Origin: Corynebacterium testudinoris
GTDB lineage: Bacteria > Actinomycetota > Actinomycetes > Mycobacteriales > Mycobacteriaceae
Assembly: GCF_001021045.1 (NCBI RefSeq)
Contig: NZ_CP011545.1
Span: 1,178,001-1,242,000 of the forward strand
Direction of reading: 5' to 3'
Length of the DNA stretch: 64,000 bases
Shown here: piece after piece, positions 18,358 to 27,372 of the stretch
How positions within the stretch are numbered: the stretch's first letter is position 1
Layout of the letters: each line of letters opens with the position of its first letter
Made by a program: the position numbers and the translations under genes
The notes under the pieces: model-generated
Told to the model about the DNA's origin: nothing
The model's input: only the letters and a program-made list of their open reading frames with translations
Databases searched by the model: none

Positions 18358-19434
18358 ATGGAAAAGCCACAACGTATTCGCGTCGGGGTCGTCTATGGCG
18401 GCCGTAGTTCAGAACATTCAGTTTCCTGCGTCTCTGCGGGGGCGATCATGGACCACCTGGACCCCGAGGCCTTCGACGTCGTGGCTATCGGCATCACACC
18501 GGAGGGGAAGTGGACGGCGGGGGAGTCAGATCCCAGCGTTCTCGTCTTCCGAGATGGCCAGCTGCCCACCGTTGGTGACGAGGGCCCTGAACTCGCCCTT
18601 TCCCTTAACCCGGCCACGCGGGGCCAGATCCGCAATGCCGAGACCGGTGAGCTTCATGCCACGGTCGATGTCATTTTCCCGGCGCTTCACGGTCTCTTCG
18701 GCGAGGACGGCACCATTCAGGGGTTGCTGGAGATGGCGGGCATTCCCTACGTGGGTACCGGCGTCCTTTCTTCCGCCTGCGGCATGGATAAGGAGTACAT
18801 GAGGAAGCTCATGGCGGCGGTCGGTTTGCCGATCACCCCGGAGGTGATCTTGCGGGATCGCACGGAGCTCACGACCGAAGAAAAGGCAAACCTCGGCCTC
18901 CCGGTGTTTGTCAAGCCTGCTCGCGGGGGTTCATCAATCGGGGTATCCAAGGTGACGGACTGGGCCGATCTGCCAGCCGCCGTTGCCCTGGCACTGGAAT
19001 TCGACAACAAGGTCATCGTCGAGGCCGAGATCGTCGGCGAAGAAGTAGAGGTAGGCGTGTTGGAGCGCCCGGACGGCAGCGTCGTTGCCTCGGTCCCGGC
19101 CATGCTCAACGGCACCGGCGACTCGGTCGAAGGTTTCTATGGTTTCGAGACCAAATACCTCGATGATGTGGTTACGGCCACGATCCCGGCGCCCTTCGAC
19201 GAGGACATGACCACAGCGCTGCAAAGCATGGCCATCGATACGTTCCAGGCCCTTAACTGCGAGGGCCTGGCTCGGGTGGACTTCTTTGTCACTGATCAGG
19301 GCCCGGTGGTCAACGAGATCAACACCATGCCCGGCTTCACGCCCATTTCGATGTATCCACAGGCCTTCGCGGCGAGTGGTCTCGCCTACGAGGACCTCTT
19401 GCGCACCCTCGTCGAGGAGGCACTCGCCCGCTAG
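18358..19434 (+). CDS. ddl: D-alanine--D-alanine ligase
   Basis: 358 residues from the ATG at 18358 (MEKPQRIRVGVVYGGRSSEH), the usual Ddl N-terminus. An in-frame ATG 66 bp upstream gives an extension unlike the family. It is an ATP-grasp enzyme making D-Ala-D-Ala for peptidoglycan. LPVFVKPARGGSSIGVSKV (about 180-198) binds ATP and VVNEINTMPGFTPISMYP (about 317-334) carries the Mg and substrate residues. It overlaps the convergent DUF3515 gene by 4 bp. Confidence 0.96.
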   Translation: MEKPQRIRVGVVYGGRSSEHSVSCVSAGAIMDHLDPEAFDVVAIGITPEGKWTAGESDPSVLVFRDGQLPTVGDEGPELALSLNPATRGQIRNAETGELHATVDVIFPALHGLFGEDGTIQGLLEMAGIPYVGTGVLSSACGMDKEYMRKLMAAVGLPITPEVILRDRTELTTEEKANLGLPVFVKPARGGSSIGVSKVTDWADLPAAVALALEFDNKVIVEAEIVGEEVEVGVLERPDGSVVASVPAMLNGTGDSVEGFYGFETKYLDDVVTATIPAPFDEDMTTALQSMAIDTFQALNCEGLARVDFFVTDQGPVVNEINTMPGFTPISMYPQAFAASGLAYEDLLRTLVEEALAR

Positions 19435-20372
19435 GACTGCTCCGGGGTGTGCTCGGCGATGAGTCGGCCCAAGGTCACCACGGCGGCATTGCCCACTTCC
19501 TGGGGCGCGCTCACGGCGATGTCGGTCGAGCGTCCCAGCGCGAACCAGGTGGAGGACGTCGTGCCATTGGCCAGCGTCGTGTCCTCGAACCAGGGGATGT
19601 CGTCGACTTGGGTGAGACGGGCGCCGGCCTCGTAGTTGGCGGGCGGGGCGACGCCGCAGCGGATGACCACCGGTTCCCGGCCGATTGCGGCCCAGGCCGC
19701 GGTGGTGGTCTCGGGGACGTCGATACGCGAATAGCCATCGGCGACTGACTCTGGCAGTGCGGCCATCAGTGGCCCGCAATCGCCGACATCGCCAGCGGCG
19801 AGCTGGGACAGCGGCGCCGGGTTGGGCTGTGTAGCAACAACGGGAAGCGTGGACACGGCGCCCGCGAGCTCAGTGACGGGGTCGGCCGCGGAACCCAGGG
19901 AAGCCTCATCAGCGGTGACGGCGACGACCGGGGAGCGGTTGACGGTGTACCAGGAGGAGAGGGTTGAGCCGGGCGTAACGTCCGATACCTGCAGCCATTC
20001 CACCCCATCAATGTCTTGGACCTGCGAGTATTCGTTGTACTGCATGGGTAGGTCGATGCCGCAGCGGAAGGTGATGCGCTCGGTGGAGCTGGAGGCCCAC
20101 GCGGCGACGCCGGCGGGAGCGGGCTCGGCGATCTGGGCCCGGTCGTGGCCCACCACATCCTCGGGCAACGCGTCCACAACGGCCGCGCATTCGGCGGAGT
20201 CCGCCATCGGCGCGGGAAGTTCCGTCATGCCGACGGGCTGGTCGGCGGCTCGGCTGAACACGAGCTTCGCCCCCAGGAGTACCCCCACCACCATCGCCAC
20301 GGCCAAGACCAGGGAGAGATAGATGGCGGTTTTCCCGGAACGGCTAAATTGGGTGGAGGCAATGGTGCTCAT
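19431..20372 (-). CDS. DUF3515 membrane protein with a duplicated domain
   Basis: 313 residues from the ATG at 20372 (MSTIASTQ). A TTG-initiated extension of three codons is less likely. One N-terminal membrane helix (about 15-35) is followed by two copies of the DUF3515 unit. The first contains CAAVVDALPEDV, ITFRCGIDLP and WYTVNRSPVVAV. The second contains CGPLMAALPESV, VIRCGVAPP and WFALGRSTDIAV. The family is actinobacterial, of unknown function, and regularly sits between ddl and thiL as here. The paired cysteines suggest extracellular disulfides (inference). Confidence 0.85.
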   Translation of the reverse strand: MSTIASTQFSRSGKTAIYLSLVLAVAMVVGVLLGAKLVFSRAADQPVGMTELPAPMADSAECAAVVDALPEDVVGHDRAQIAEPAPAGVAAWASSSTERITFRCGIDLPMQYNEYSQVQDIDGVEWLQVSDVTPGSTLSSWYTVNRSPVVAVTADEASLGSAADPVTELAGAVSTLPVVATQPNPAPLSQLAAGDVGDCGPLMAALPESVADGYSRIDVPETTTAAWAAIGREPVVIRCGVAPPANYEAGARLTQVDDIPWFEDTTLANGTTSSTWFALGRSTDIAVSAPQEVGNAAVVTLGRLIAEHTPEQS

Positions 20373-20400
20373 GGACCGCAAGTCTATCGAAAGGACTGGT

Positions 20401-21369
20401 GTGACCCACTTCCCATCCCACTTTTCCGGCCCGACGCTCGGTGAGGTCGGCGAGCATCGCGCAATTGAGGCAATCGTGCAGGCCGCCCCGTCGACGCGAA
20501 ATGGTGATGATGCGGCGGTGTTGTCCCACGCCTCGCCTAATTCTCAGGGGGTGGCTACGACGGACATGCTCATTGAGGGTCGGCATTTTTCCGTGGATTG
20601 GTCCACGCCGGAGGAGATTGGTCAGAAGGCGATTGTGCAGAACTTCGCCGATATTGAGGCGATGGGGGCTCGTCCGATCGCCGCGTTGTTGGCCATCGCG
20701 GCCCCGCCGGAGACGCCGCTGAGCTATCTCACGGGCATCGCCGCGGGCATCGCGGAGCGGGTGGGGTCGTATTCGGCTGAGCTTGTGGGTGGGGATCTGA
20801 CCTCGGCGAATGAGCTCGTCATTTCGGTGACGGCCATCGGTTCGCTCGGTGGTTCCCGTCCGCCGCTGCGGCTCGACCGTGCTCGCCTGGGCCAACGGGT
20901 TGTCGCCCATGGCCGGATCGGATGGTCGGCAGCCGGCTTGGCCCTGCTCAGGGCCTTCGGTCGCGCGGACATCCCGCCGGTGTTTGGACCGCTTATCGAC
21001 GCCCACTGTGCCCCACGCCTCAACCCCGGTCGCGGGGTCATCGCCCGCGCCACGGGCGCGACGGCGATGACGGACAATTCCGATGGCCTCGTCGTTGACC
21101 TGTCCACGGTGGCCAGGCGCTCCGGGGTGGGCATCGACCTCCATTCCGCCGACATCAGCCCCGATGAGTTGCTGTTCCAGGCAGCCGAGCTTCTCAACGC
21201 CGACCCGTGGGAGTGGGTCCTCTCTGGCGGGGAAGATCACACTCTTTTGGCCACCACCGCGGGGGAACCACCCTCCGGTTTCCGGGCCATTGGCAGGGTG
21301 ACCAAGGGTGATGGCGTCACCGTTGATGGTGCTGCGCCCGCTTACACCGACGGATGGGTGAGTTTTTAA
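20401..21369 (+). CDS. thiL: Thiamine-monophosphate kinase
   Basis: 322 residues. The GTG at 20401 is preferred because AAAGGA lies just upstream and the frame 5' of it overlaps the divergent DUF3515 start. ThiL phosphorylates thiamine phosphate to thiamine diphosphate. Family stretches are NGDDAAVL near residue 31, [11 protein letters not shown] near 48, [17 protein letters not shown] and [11 protein letters not shown]. The C-terminal part ends [11 protein letters not shown]. Ung follows with a 1-bp gap, so the genes are cotranscribed. Confidence 0.93.
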   Translation: MTHFPSHFSGPTLGEVGEHRAIEAIVQAAPSTRNGDDAAVLSHASPNSQGVATTDMLIEGRHFSVDWSTPEEIGQKAIVQNFADIEAMGARPIAALLAIAAPPETPLSYLTGIAAGIAERVGSYSAELVGGDLTSANELVISVTAIGSLGGSRPPLRLDRARLGQRVVAHGRIGWSAAGLALLRAFGRADIPPVFGPLIDAHCAPRLNPGRGVIARATGATAMTDNSDGLVVDLSTVARRSGVGIDLHSADISPDELLFQAAELLNADPWEWVLSGGEDHTLLATTAGEPPSGFRAIGRVTKGDGVTVDGAAPAYTDGWVSF

Positions 21370-21370
21370 C

Positions 21371-22015
21371 ATGTTGCCCGTTCACTCCTCCTGGCTCCCG
21401 GCACTTGAACCCGTGGAAGATCGCATCCACGCCTTGGGAGATTTCCTCCGCTCCGAACCCGCCTACCTCCCAGCTGGCGATGACATCCTTCGTGCCTTCC
21501 AGAATCCTTTCGACGAGGTGAAGGTCCTGATCGTTGGCCAGGACCCGTATCCCACACCTGGTCATCCCATGGGCTTGAGCTTTTCCACCCGGCCCGGGGT
21601 GCGGCCACTGCCGCGCAGCCTGCAGAACATTTTCCGGGAGCTGGGCACCGACCTTGGTCTGCCCGTCGCTGAGGATGGTGATTTGAGCCCGTGGACGCGC
21701 CAGGGCGTTCTCCTCCTCAATAGGGTCCTCACCGTCCGGCCTGGTGCCCCGGCCTCGCACCGTAAGAAAGGGTGGGAAGAGGTGACCGAGGCCGCGATCC
21801 GGGCCCTGGCTGCCCGGGATCAGCCACTGGTTTCACTTCTGTGGGGCCGCGATGCCCAATCGGCTGCCCGTTTCTTAGGCGATCATCCTCGGATCGAGTC
21901 AGCTCATCCCTCACCGTTGTCGGCCTCGCGCGGGTTCTTCGGTTCGCGACCATTTTCCCGGGCCAATGACCTGCTCGTTGCCGCCGGAGCCGAACCGGTG
22001 AACTGGCAGCTGTAG
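21371..22015 (+). CDS. ung: Uracil-DNA glycosylase
   Basis: 214 residues of family 1 UDG, which removes uracil from DNA to start base-excision repair. The catalytic water-activating motif is [17 protein letters not shown] (Asp near residue 58). The leucine-loop motif near the C-terminus is HPSPLSAS, with His inserted opposite the minor groove. It starts 1 bp after the thiL stop and ends 11 bp before the DhaL-domain gene. Confidence 0.96.
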   Translation: MLPVHSSWLPALEPVEDRIHALGDFLRSEPAYLPAGDDILRAFQNPFDEVKVLIVGQDPYPTPGHPMGLSFSTRPGVRPLPRSLQNIFRELGTDLGLPVAEDGDLSPWTRQGVLLLNRVLTVRPGAPASHRKKGWEEVTEAAIRALAARDQPLVSLLWGRDAQSAARFLGDHPRIESAHPSPLSASRGFFGSRPFSRANDLLVAAGAEPVNWQL

Positions 22016-22026
22016 ACTAACGTCCT

Positions 22027-23460
22027 ATGTCCTTTCCGCGTGCGATAGACGGTCCCCGGCTGTATGACTGGGCGACTCGTTCGGTCGCTGAGCTTTCGGC
22101 CCGGCGGGCGGAAATCAACGCCCTCAATGTTTTCCCGGTCCCGGATGCGGATACCGGTTCGAACATGGCGCACACGATGGAAGCCGCCCTGGCGGAGGCC
22201 AAGAAGTTGGCCAGCCACGATGACGTTGCCCAGGTCGCGCGGGCGTTGTCCATTGGCAGCGTGCGGGGTGCCCGGGGAAATTCTGGGTTGGTGCTGAGCC
22301 AGGTGCTCCGGGCGATTGCTGATGCCGCTGTGGTCGGCCAGATCGCGGGCCCGGATGTCGCCTACGCGCTGACCACGGCCGTGCAGTTGGTGGATCGGGC
22401 GATCTCCAAGCCGGTGGAGGGCACCATCATTACCGTGTTGCGCTCCGCCGCACTTGCCGCCCAGGAAGCGGGGGAGGATCTCCACGAGGTTGTCACGGCT
22501 GCTGTTGCCGCCGCCCGGATTGCGTTGGCCAAAACTCCCTCCCAGCTTGATGTGCTCCGCGATGCCGGGGTGGTCGACGCCGGTGGCATGGGCCTGCTCG
22601 TCCTGCTGGAGGCGCTGCTCGCCGAGGTCGAAGGCAGCGCCGCCGTCAGTTCCGCACCGACGGAGGTTCACGGTCAGGCCGCGGAACTGGAGATCATGTT
22701 CTTCTTCACCGGCGATCTCGCGCTGCTTGAGCAACGTTTGCAGGGGATGGGCGATAGCCTGGGCATCGCGCGGGCAGAGGAGAACTGCGGCAGCGTCCAC
22801 ATTCATTCTCGTCAGGCCGGTCCAGTTATTGAGGCGGCCTTTGCCACCGGTCAGGTCACTGATCTGCGCCTCGAAGTGCTTCCCGATGCCCCCCAAGTCG
22901 GCGCCCCCCGCCGCGTCGTCGTGGCCGTCACCCCGGCCGGTTCCATCGCGGAGCTGTACCGGGAGGCGGGCGCGGTCGTGGTCACGCCGGGGGAGGATAT
23001 TGTTTCGGAGATCCTCGCCGAGGTGCGCACCACCAGCGCCCAGGAACTCATATTGTTGCCCAATGGCCAGCTGGATCAGCGCCAGCTCGTTGCCGTTGAG
23101 CGCGCCACCCATGCTTTCGAGCAGACCCTCACCATCGTCCCCACGAGCCGCCTGGTCTCTGGTATTGCTGCGCTGACCGTGCACAATCCTTCCGTCCCGG
23201 TGAGCGTGGCGGCCTATGCCATGACCGAGGCCGCCGCGGCGATGCGCACCACCATCCTCACCGAGTGCGCTCCGGGCGAAACTGTGGAGCAGGCGACCGA
23301 GCGGGTGTGCCTGCCTTTGCTGGGGGACGGGGCGGAGCAGGTGGTTGTGCTGTCGCGGGTGGAGCTGGACGTCGATAAGCTAGAGGCCGAATTGGGCCTC
23401 GATGTGATGGCCTTCCCCGCGGACGGGCTGGACCACTTGGTGGAGATCGGAGTCGAGTAG
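22027..23460 (+). CDS. DhaL-domain protein, FakA-like (DAK2 + DegV-associated)
   Basis: 477 residues. The N-terminal DhaL (DAK2) nucleotide-binding domain is marked by INALNVFPVPDADTGSNM (about 31-48), whose aspartates bind ATP-Mg, and RGARGNSGLVLSQVL. The middle and C-terminal regions match the FakA architecture. In Firmicutes FakA phosphorylates fatty acids carried by FakB/DegV proteins. No DegV partner is in the window. Its recurrent actinobacterial place between ung/rpmB and recG is seen here, and the stop overlaps the recG GTG by one base. Confidence 0.85.
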   Translation: MSFPRAIDGPRLYDWATRSVAELSARRAEINALNVFPVPDADTGSNMAHTMEAALAEAKKLASHDDVAQVARALSIGSVRGARGNSGLVLSQVLRAIADAAVVGQIAGPDVAYALTTAVQLVDRAISKPVEGTIITVLRSAALAAQEAGEDLHEVVTAAVAAARIALAKTPSQLDVLRDAGVVDAGGMGLLVLLEALLAEVEGSAAVSSAPTEVHGQAAELEIMFFFTGDLALLEQRLQGMGDSLGIARAEENCGSVHIHSRQAGPVIEAAFATGQVTDLRLEVLPDAPQVGAPRRVVVAVTPAGSIAELYREAGAVVVTPGEDIVSEILAEVRTTSAQELILLPNGQLDQRQLVAVERATHAFEQTLTIVPTSRLVSGIAALTVHNPSVPVSVAAYAMTEAAAAMRTTILTECAPGETVEQATERVCLPLLGDGAEQVVVLSRVELDVDKLEAELGLDVMAFPADGLDHLVEIGVE

Positions 23461-25568
23461 TGCTCGGATGGTCGGATGATCGGCTGCTAACCGCGGTCCT
23501 CCCTGCGAAGGAGGCCAAGGCCATCACCTCCGCCTTCGGCTATGAAACCTGCGGCGAGCTGCTCGAACACTTCCCGCGCGCCTACTCTCGTCACGGCTCC
23601 GGCGTGCTCGCCGAGGACGCTGAAGAAGGCGACATGATCACCTGCGTGGGAGAGGTCACCGGAGTGACCACCCAACCGTTGGCCCGCGGCAACACCGTCA
23701 CGCGCGTGACCATCGACGACGGCCGTACCGTCTTCACCGCCTCCTTTTTCCACTCCGCCTACGTGGCGAACATCCTCCACCGCGGCGTGCGGGCCATGTT
23801 CGCCGGCAAGCTGAAGTTCTTCCGCGGAACCCCGCAGCTCCAGCACCCGGACTTCATCGTCATCCCCGAGCCGGGGCGAAAAGGCGTCGGGACGGGCTCG
23901 CTGAAAAGCCTCGAAGCCTACGGCGACCCGGATGAACTCCTGAGCAAGCTCGATTACGTTCCCGTCTACCCGGCGACCTCGCGCATCACCTCCTGGCGGA
24001 TCATGAGCGCCATCCAGCACGTTTTGGCCACCCTGCCGCCCATTCCGGAGCCCCTCGGTGATACCCCCGAAGGCATGGTCAGCTTCGATCACTGCATCCG
24101 TGGCATCCACCTGCCCGGCCCGGAGGGCCCCGAGCCGAACCTGCGTCGGTTCAAGTACAACGAGGCCATCACCCTCGGGTTGGTGATGGCTTTACGACGT
24201 CTCGATACCCTCAAGCGCGTCGCCCCCGCCCTCCCCGCCACGCCGGACGGCTACCGGGCCGAGCTGCTGGGCCGCCTGCCCTACGAGCTCACCGCAGGGC
24301 AGGAGGAAGTCCTCGCGGACATCACCGCCGACATCTCCGCCGACCACCCCATGAGCCGCCTCCTCCAAGGCGAGGTCGGCTCCGGCAAAACCATCGTCTC
24401 CCTCCTCGCGATGCTGCAGGCCGTCGACGCCGGCCGCCAATGCGCCCTGCTCGCGCCGACGGAAGTCCTGGCAGTCCAGCATGCGCGCACCCTCACCGCC
24501 CTGCTTGCCGACGCCGCCGTCCCCGCCACCGTCGTCCCCCTCACCGGGTCCATGCCGGTGTCCGCCAAACGCCAAGCCCTGCTGGACATCGTCTCCGGCC
24601 AAGCCGACATCGTCGTGGGCACCCACGCGATCATCCAGGACAGCGTCGAGTTCTTCGACCTCGGGCTCGTCGTCGTCGACGAACAACACCGCTTTGGCGT
24701 GGAACAACGCGATCGCCTGCGCACCAAAGGCCGCGACGGTATCACCCCACACCTGCTGGTCATGACCGCCACTCCCATCCCGCGCACCATCGCCATGACC
24801 GTATTCGGCGATCTCTCTCTATCCACGCTGAAAGAGCTCCCCGGCGGTCGCGTGCCCATCCACTCCAGCCTCGTGCCCGAGTCCCGCCCCACGTGGGTCC
24901 ACCGCGCCCTCCAGCGCATCCGCGAGGAGATCGACGCCGGCCATCAGGCCTACATCGTCTGCCCTCGCATTGACGGCGACGGGGGAGTGCTCGACTTCTT
25001 CGAGGTCCTCTCCTCCGGCCCGTTTGCCGATTACCGCATCGGCATCCTGCACGGCCGCATGCCCACCGACGCCAAGGACGAGGTCATGGGGATGTTCGTC
25101 GCCGGCGAACTGGACATCCTCATCGCGACGACCGTCATCGAGGTCGGCGTCGACGTCCCCAATGCCTCCATCATGCTCGTCCGCGAAGCCGACCACTTCG
25201 GCGTCTCCCAGCTCCACCAGCTGCGCGGCCGCGTCGGCCGAGGCGCCCGCGCCTCCCTGTGCCTGTTCCACACCTTCGCCGAACCCGGCAGCCCCGGGTA
25301 TCAACGCCTGGAACAAATCGCCGCCACGACCGACGGCTTCGCCCTCGCCGAACTCGATCTCTACCAACGCCAAGAGGGCGATGTGCTCGGTACCTCCCAA
25401 TCCGGCGCCGTACGCACTGTGAAGCTGCTCAACCTGCTCCAAGACATCGACATCATCACACTCGCGAATGCCGACGCCGCAGCTCTGGTGGACCGTCATC
25501 CCCTCCTCGCGCAGCGCCTGGTCCTGGAGATTGACCGCGATGATCGGGAGTACTTGGAGAAGAGCTAG
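23460..25568 (+). CDS. recG: ATP-dependent DNA helicase RecG
   Basis: 702 residues, GTG start overlapping the previous stop (TAGTG). It remodels stalled replication forks and Holliday junctions. The N-terminal wedge domain (about 1-160, including an OB-fold with ITCVGEVTGV) precedes the helicase core. Core motifs are LLQGEVGSGKT (Walker A, near 300), VVDEQHRFGVEQR (DEQH, near 405), TATPIPRT, and the TRG region near HGRMPTDAKDEVM with QLRGRVGRG. Length and motifs are complete. Confidence 0.96.
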   Translation: MLGWSDDRLLTAVLPAKEAKAITSAFGYETCGELLEHFPRAYSRHGSGVLAEDAEEGDMITCVGEVTGVTTQPLARGNTVTRVTIDDGRTVFTASFFHSAYVANILHRGVRAMFAGKLKFFRGTPQLQHPDFIVIPEPGRKGVGTGSLKSLEAYGDPDELLSKLDYVPVYPATSRITSWRIMSAIQHVLATLPPIPEPLGDTPEGMVSFDHCIRGIHLPGPEGPEPNLRRFKYNEAITLGLVMALRRLDTLKRVAPALPATPDGYRAELLGRLPYELTAGQEEVLADITADISADHPMSRLLQGEVGSGKTIVSLLAMLQAVDAGRQCALLAPTEVLAVQHARTLTALLADAAVPATVVPLTGSMPVSAKRQALLDIVSGQADIVVGTHAIIQDSVEFFDLGLVVVDEQHRFGVEQRDRLRTKGRDGITPHLLVMTATPIPRTIAMTVFGDLSLSTLKELPGGRVPIHSSLVPESRPTWVHRALQRIREEIDAGHQAYIVCPRIDGDGGVLDFFEVLSSGPFADYRIGILHGRMPTDAKDEVMGMFVAGELDILIATTVIEVGVDVPNASIMLVREADHFGVSQLHQLRGRVGRGARASLCLFHTFAEPGSPGYQRLEQIAATTDGFALAELDLYQRQEGDVLGTSQSGAVRTVKLLNLLQDIDIITLANADAAALVDRHPLLAQRLVLEIDRDDREYLEKS

Positions 25569-25620
25569 TTTTTGAGGGAAACTAGTTGCTGTACAAAGTA
25601 GTTGCGATTACGATGGGGGA

Positions 25621-25959
25621 ATGTCAGACACCCTAAGTCTCGGAGACTGGTTGCGTCCGGCACTGCCATTGCTGTTGTTGAAATTTCTCATGGTCCGTCC
25701 GAGCCACGGCTATGGATTGGTCGAGCAATTGCGTGAGGCGGGCATCGAGGCTCGAGGAACAACGGTGTACCCGCACTTGAACAAACTGCAGGAAGCCGGC
25801 TACATCACCAGCCAGTGGCGAACGCCTGAAGCCGGTCCGGCTAAAAAAATCCTCACAGTTACCGATGCAGGGCGAAGCCACTTCCGAGACCTGGAACAAA
25901 CATGGTCGGCGGCACGTGAGCTGATAAACACAACGCTCCATTCGACGAGCGAACAATGA
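25621..25959 (+). CDS. PadR-family transcriptional regulator
   Basis: 112 residues. The winged-helix region LLKFLMVRPSHGYGLVEQLREAGI and TTVYPHLNKLQEAGYITSQW is typical of PadR. It probably represses its own operon. The 50 bp before the start contain direct repeats (CTAGTTGC and GTAGTTGC eight bases apart) that could be the operator. Two membrane-protein genes follow within 16 bp. The three-gene cassette breaks the conserved recG to rsmD-coaD order and looks like an insertion. Base composition is slightly less GC-rich than its neighbours. Confidence 0.88.
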   Translation: MSDTLSLGDWLRPALPLLLLKFLMVRPSHGYGLVEQLREAGIEARGTTVYPHLNKLQEAGYITSQWRTPEAGPAKKILTVTDAGRSHFRDLEQTWSAARELINTTLHSTSEQ

Positions 25960-25974
25960 CAGGAGCACTATCCC

Positions 25975-26379
25975 GTGAGCTACCACAATGACCTTGCCTA
26001 CCAGCTTCGCCGCCGAGGCTGTGATGAAGACCAAGTCTCCGAAGTTTTGTACACGGTCGATGACGCGGTGAACTCCACCGGACGCACCGCCGAAGAGGAG
26101 TTCGGGCGGCCTGAGGCTTACGCCGAGAAGTTCGAAGGCCCTAAGAAGAGCACGCCGGGCAGGAAGGTACTCGGCGTGTTTGGGTTTCTCGGAATCCTCG
26201 GCGTGGCGGTGTATGCCATCTGGCCACAGTGGTTTGGGTTCACCAATGTGATCGTCGAGCAATTCGCCGGAATAATTGTTTTGCTTCTACTCCTCATCCT
26301 TGGGGTAGCTATCGGGTCAATCGTTGACCACCGGCTCCCCACTAGCTACACGGAGCACCAACGGCTCCCACGCCGATGA
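25975..26379 (+). CDS. HAAS-type membrane protein partnered with PadR
   Basis: 134 residues from a GTG with CAGGAG upstream. The N-terminal 50 residues (YQLRRRGCDEDQVSEVLYTVDD and EEEFGRPEAYAEKF) have the helical pattern of the HAAS/DUF1700 signalling domain, which commonly follows PadR genes. Two membrane helices come next (GVFGFLGILGVAVYAIW and FAGIIVLLLLLILGVAIGSI). It may sense a membrane signal and modulate PadR (inference from the family). The stop overlaps the CPBP start as ATGA. Confidence 0.7.
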   Translation: MSYHNDLAYQLRRRGCDEDQVSEVLYTVDDAVNSTGRTAEEEFGRPEAYAEKFEGPKKSTPGRKVLGVFGFLGILGVAVYAIWPQWFGFTNVIVEQFAGIIVLLLLLILGVAIGSIVDHRLPTSYTEHQRLPRR

Positions 26380-27110
26380 ATAAGCCGACTTTCCCGGAAC
26401 TAGCCTCGGGACGTTTAAGCACCTCGGCACATCCTCGGTTGAGGACCGCAGCTCTAGCGGTGGGTGGATGCATCGCGATCACCATCGTTGTGTTCGGTGC
26501 CGTGGTTCTCTTAGCCCTGGCAATCGATGCGATGCGCGACAACCTAGTCGGAGTGCTTTCGCTGACGCTAGTCGTCCATGCGATTCTCTGTCTGTTTTTC
26601 TTGGTGCAACTTCTTCAGCGGACCGGGGTGTCCCCAGCTGCGATCGGAGTGTGCCGCCCTACATGGCGACTAGCTCACTTGATGTGGCAGATCCCTAGCG
26701 CCTTGATCATTCTGGTCGCGATCCAGGCCACCATGTTTGCAGTCCTCGGCGGGGAAGACCCCATACCCGGAAGTAGCACCAGCGAAGGCATGGCCGGACT
26801 ATCACCAGTGTTCGCTATGGCAGGTTTCATCGGCATAGCCGTGTTGACACCCTTGTGGGAAGAGCTACTTTTTCGCGGCGTGCTGCTGAGTTCAATGCGC
26901 CAACGCTGGGGGCCGGGCATCGCCGTCGTGGCATCCTCGGTGATCTTCGCAATCGTGCATGGGATCCCGATTCTGCTGCCGTACATGCTGGGCCTTGGTC
27001 TTGTCTTGGGAGGTTTGCGGATCTTCCACGGCAACCTCTGGGCACCCTTGGCTATGCACATCACCATCAACTCCATCGCCTCGGCGACGATCCTGGCGGC
27101 CTTGGTGTAG
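26376..27110 (+). CDS. CPBP-family intramembrane metalloprotease
   Basis: 244 residues with about seven membrane helices. The CPBP (Abi/CAAX-like) motifs are present: motif 1 EELLFRG (near 167), motif 2 FAIVHG (near 192) and motif 3 MHITINS near the C-terminus. These supply the glutamates and histidines of an intramembrane protease site. Family members process prenylated or small peptides, and some give self-immunity to bacteriocins. No peptide precursor is visible nearby. It is translationally coupled to the HAAS gene. Confidence 0.87.
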   Translation: MNKPTFPELASGRLSTSAHPRLRTAALAVGGCIAITIVVFGAVVLLALAIDAMRDNLVGVLSLTLVVHAILCLFFLVQLLQRTGVSPAAIGVCRPTWRLAHLMWQIPSALIILVAIQATMFAVLGGEDPIPGSSTSEGMAGLSPVFAMAGFIGIAVLTPLWEELLFRGVLLSSMRQRWGPGIAVVASSVIFAIVHGIPILLPYMLGLGLVLGGLRIFHGNLWAPLAMHITINSIASATILAALV

Positions 27111-27162
27111 CTCCTCGGTCCAGGCTTCCTAGCCACGGTAGCCGGTGCATTAGGGTGTAACC

Positions 27163-27372
27163 ATGAACATCTTCGCCCCATTCGCCGGCATTGTGCGATA
27201 TCACGTCGCCGTCGGTGACACCGTCGCCACAGGAGATCGGCTGGCCACGGTAGAAGCAGTGAAGCTCGAAGCTCCCGTTGTCGCCCCGGGGCCCGGGGTG
27301 GTTACCGGCATTTCTCATGAGGACTTCAGTGATGTGCTGGGCGGCGATGTGCTGCTGGAGGTGGGGGCATGA
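27163..27372 (+). CDS. Free-standing biotinyl/lipoyl carrier domain
   Basis: A 69-residue protein that is one biotinyl domain: FAPFAGIVRYHVAVGDTVATGD, then the attachment loop EAVKLE (Lys near residue 32, a variant of EAMKME), then a C-terminal hairpin ending LLEVGA. It would be biotinylated and act as a carboxyl carrier. No carboxylase subunit is nearby. In mycobacteria pyruvate carboxylase, whose C-terminus is such a domain, sits directly before rsmD-coaD. The little gene holds exactly that place and overlaps rsmD (ATGA). Confidence 0.82.
   Translation: MNIFAPFAGIVRYHVAVGDTVATGDRLATVEAVKLEAPVVAPGPGVVTGISHEDFSDVLGGDVLLEVGA

Noticed and set aside
21904..23184. A 426-codon minus-strand frame across ung and the DhaL gene
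   Set aside because: It overlaps two conserved genes on the other strand and shows no family features.
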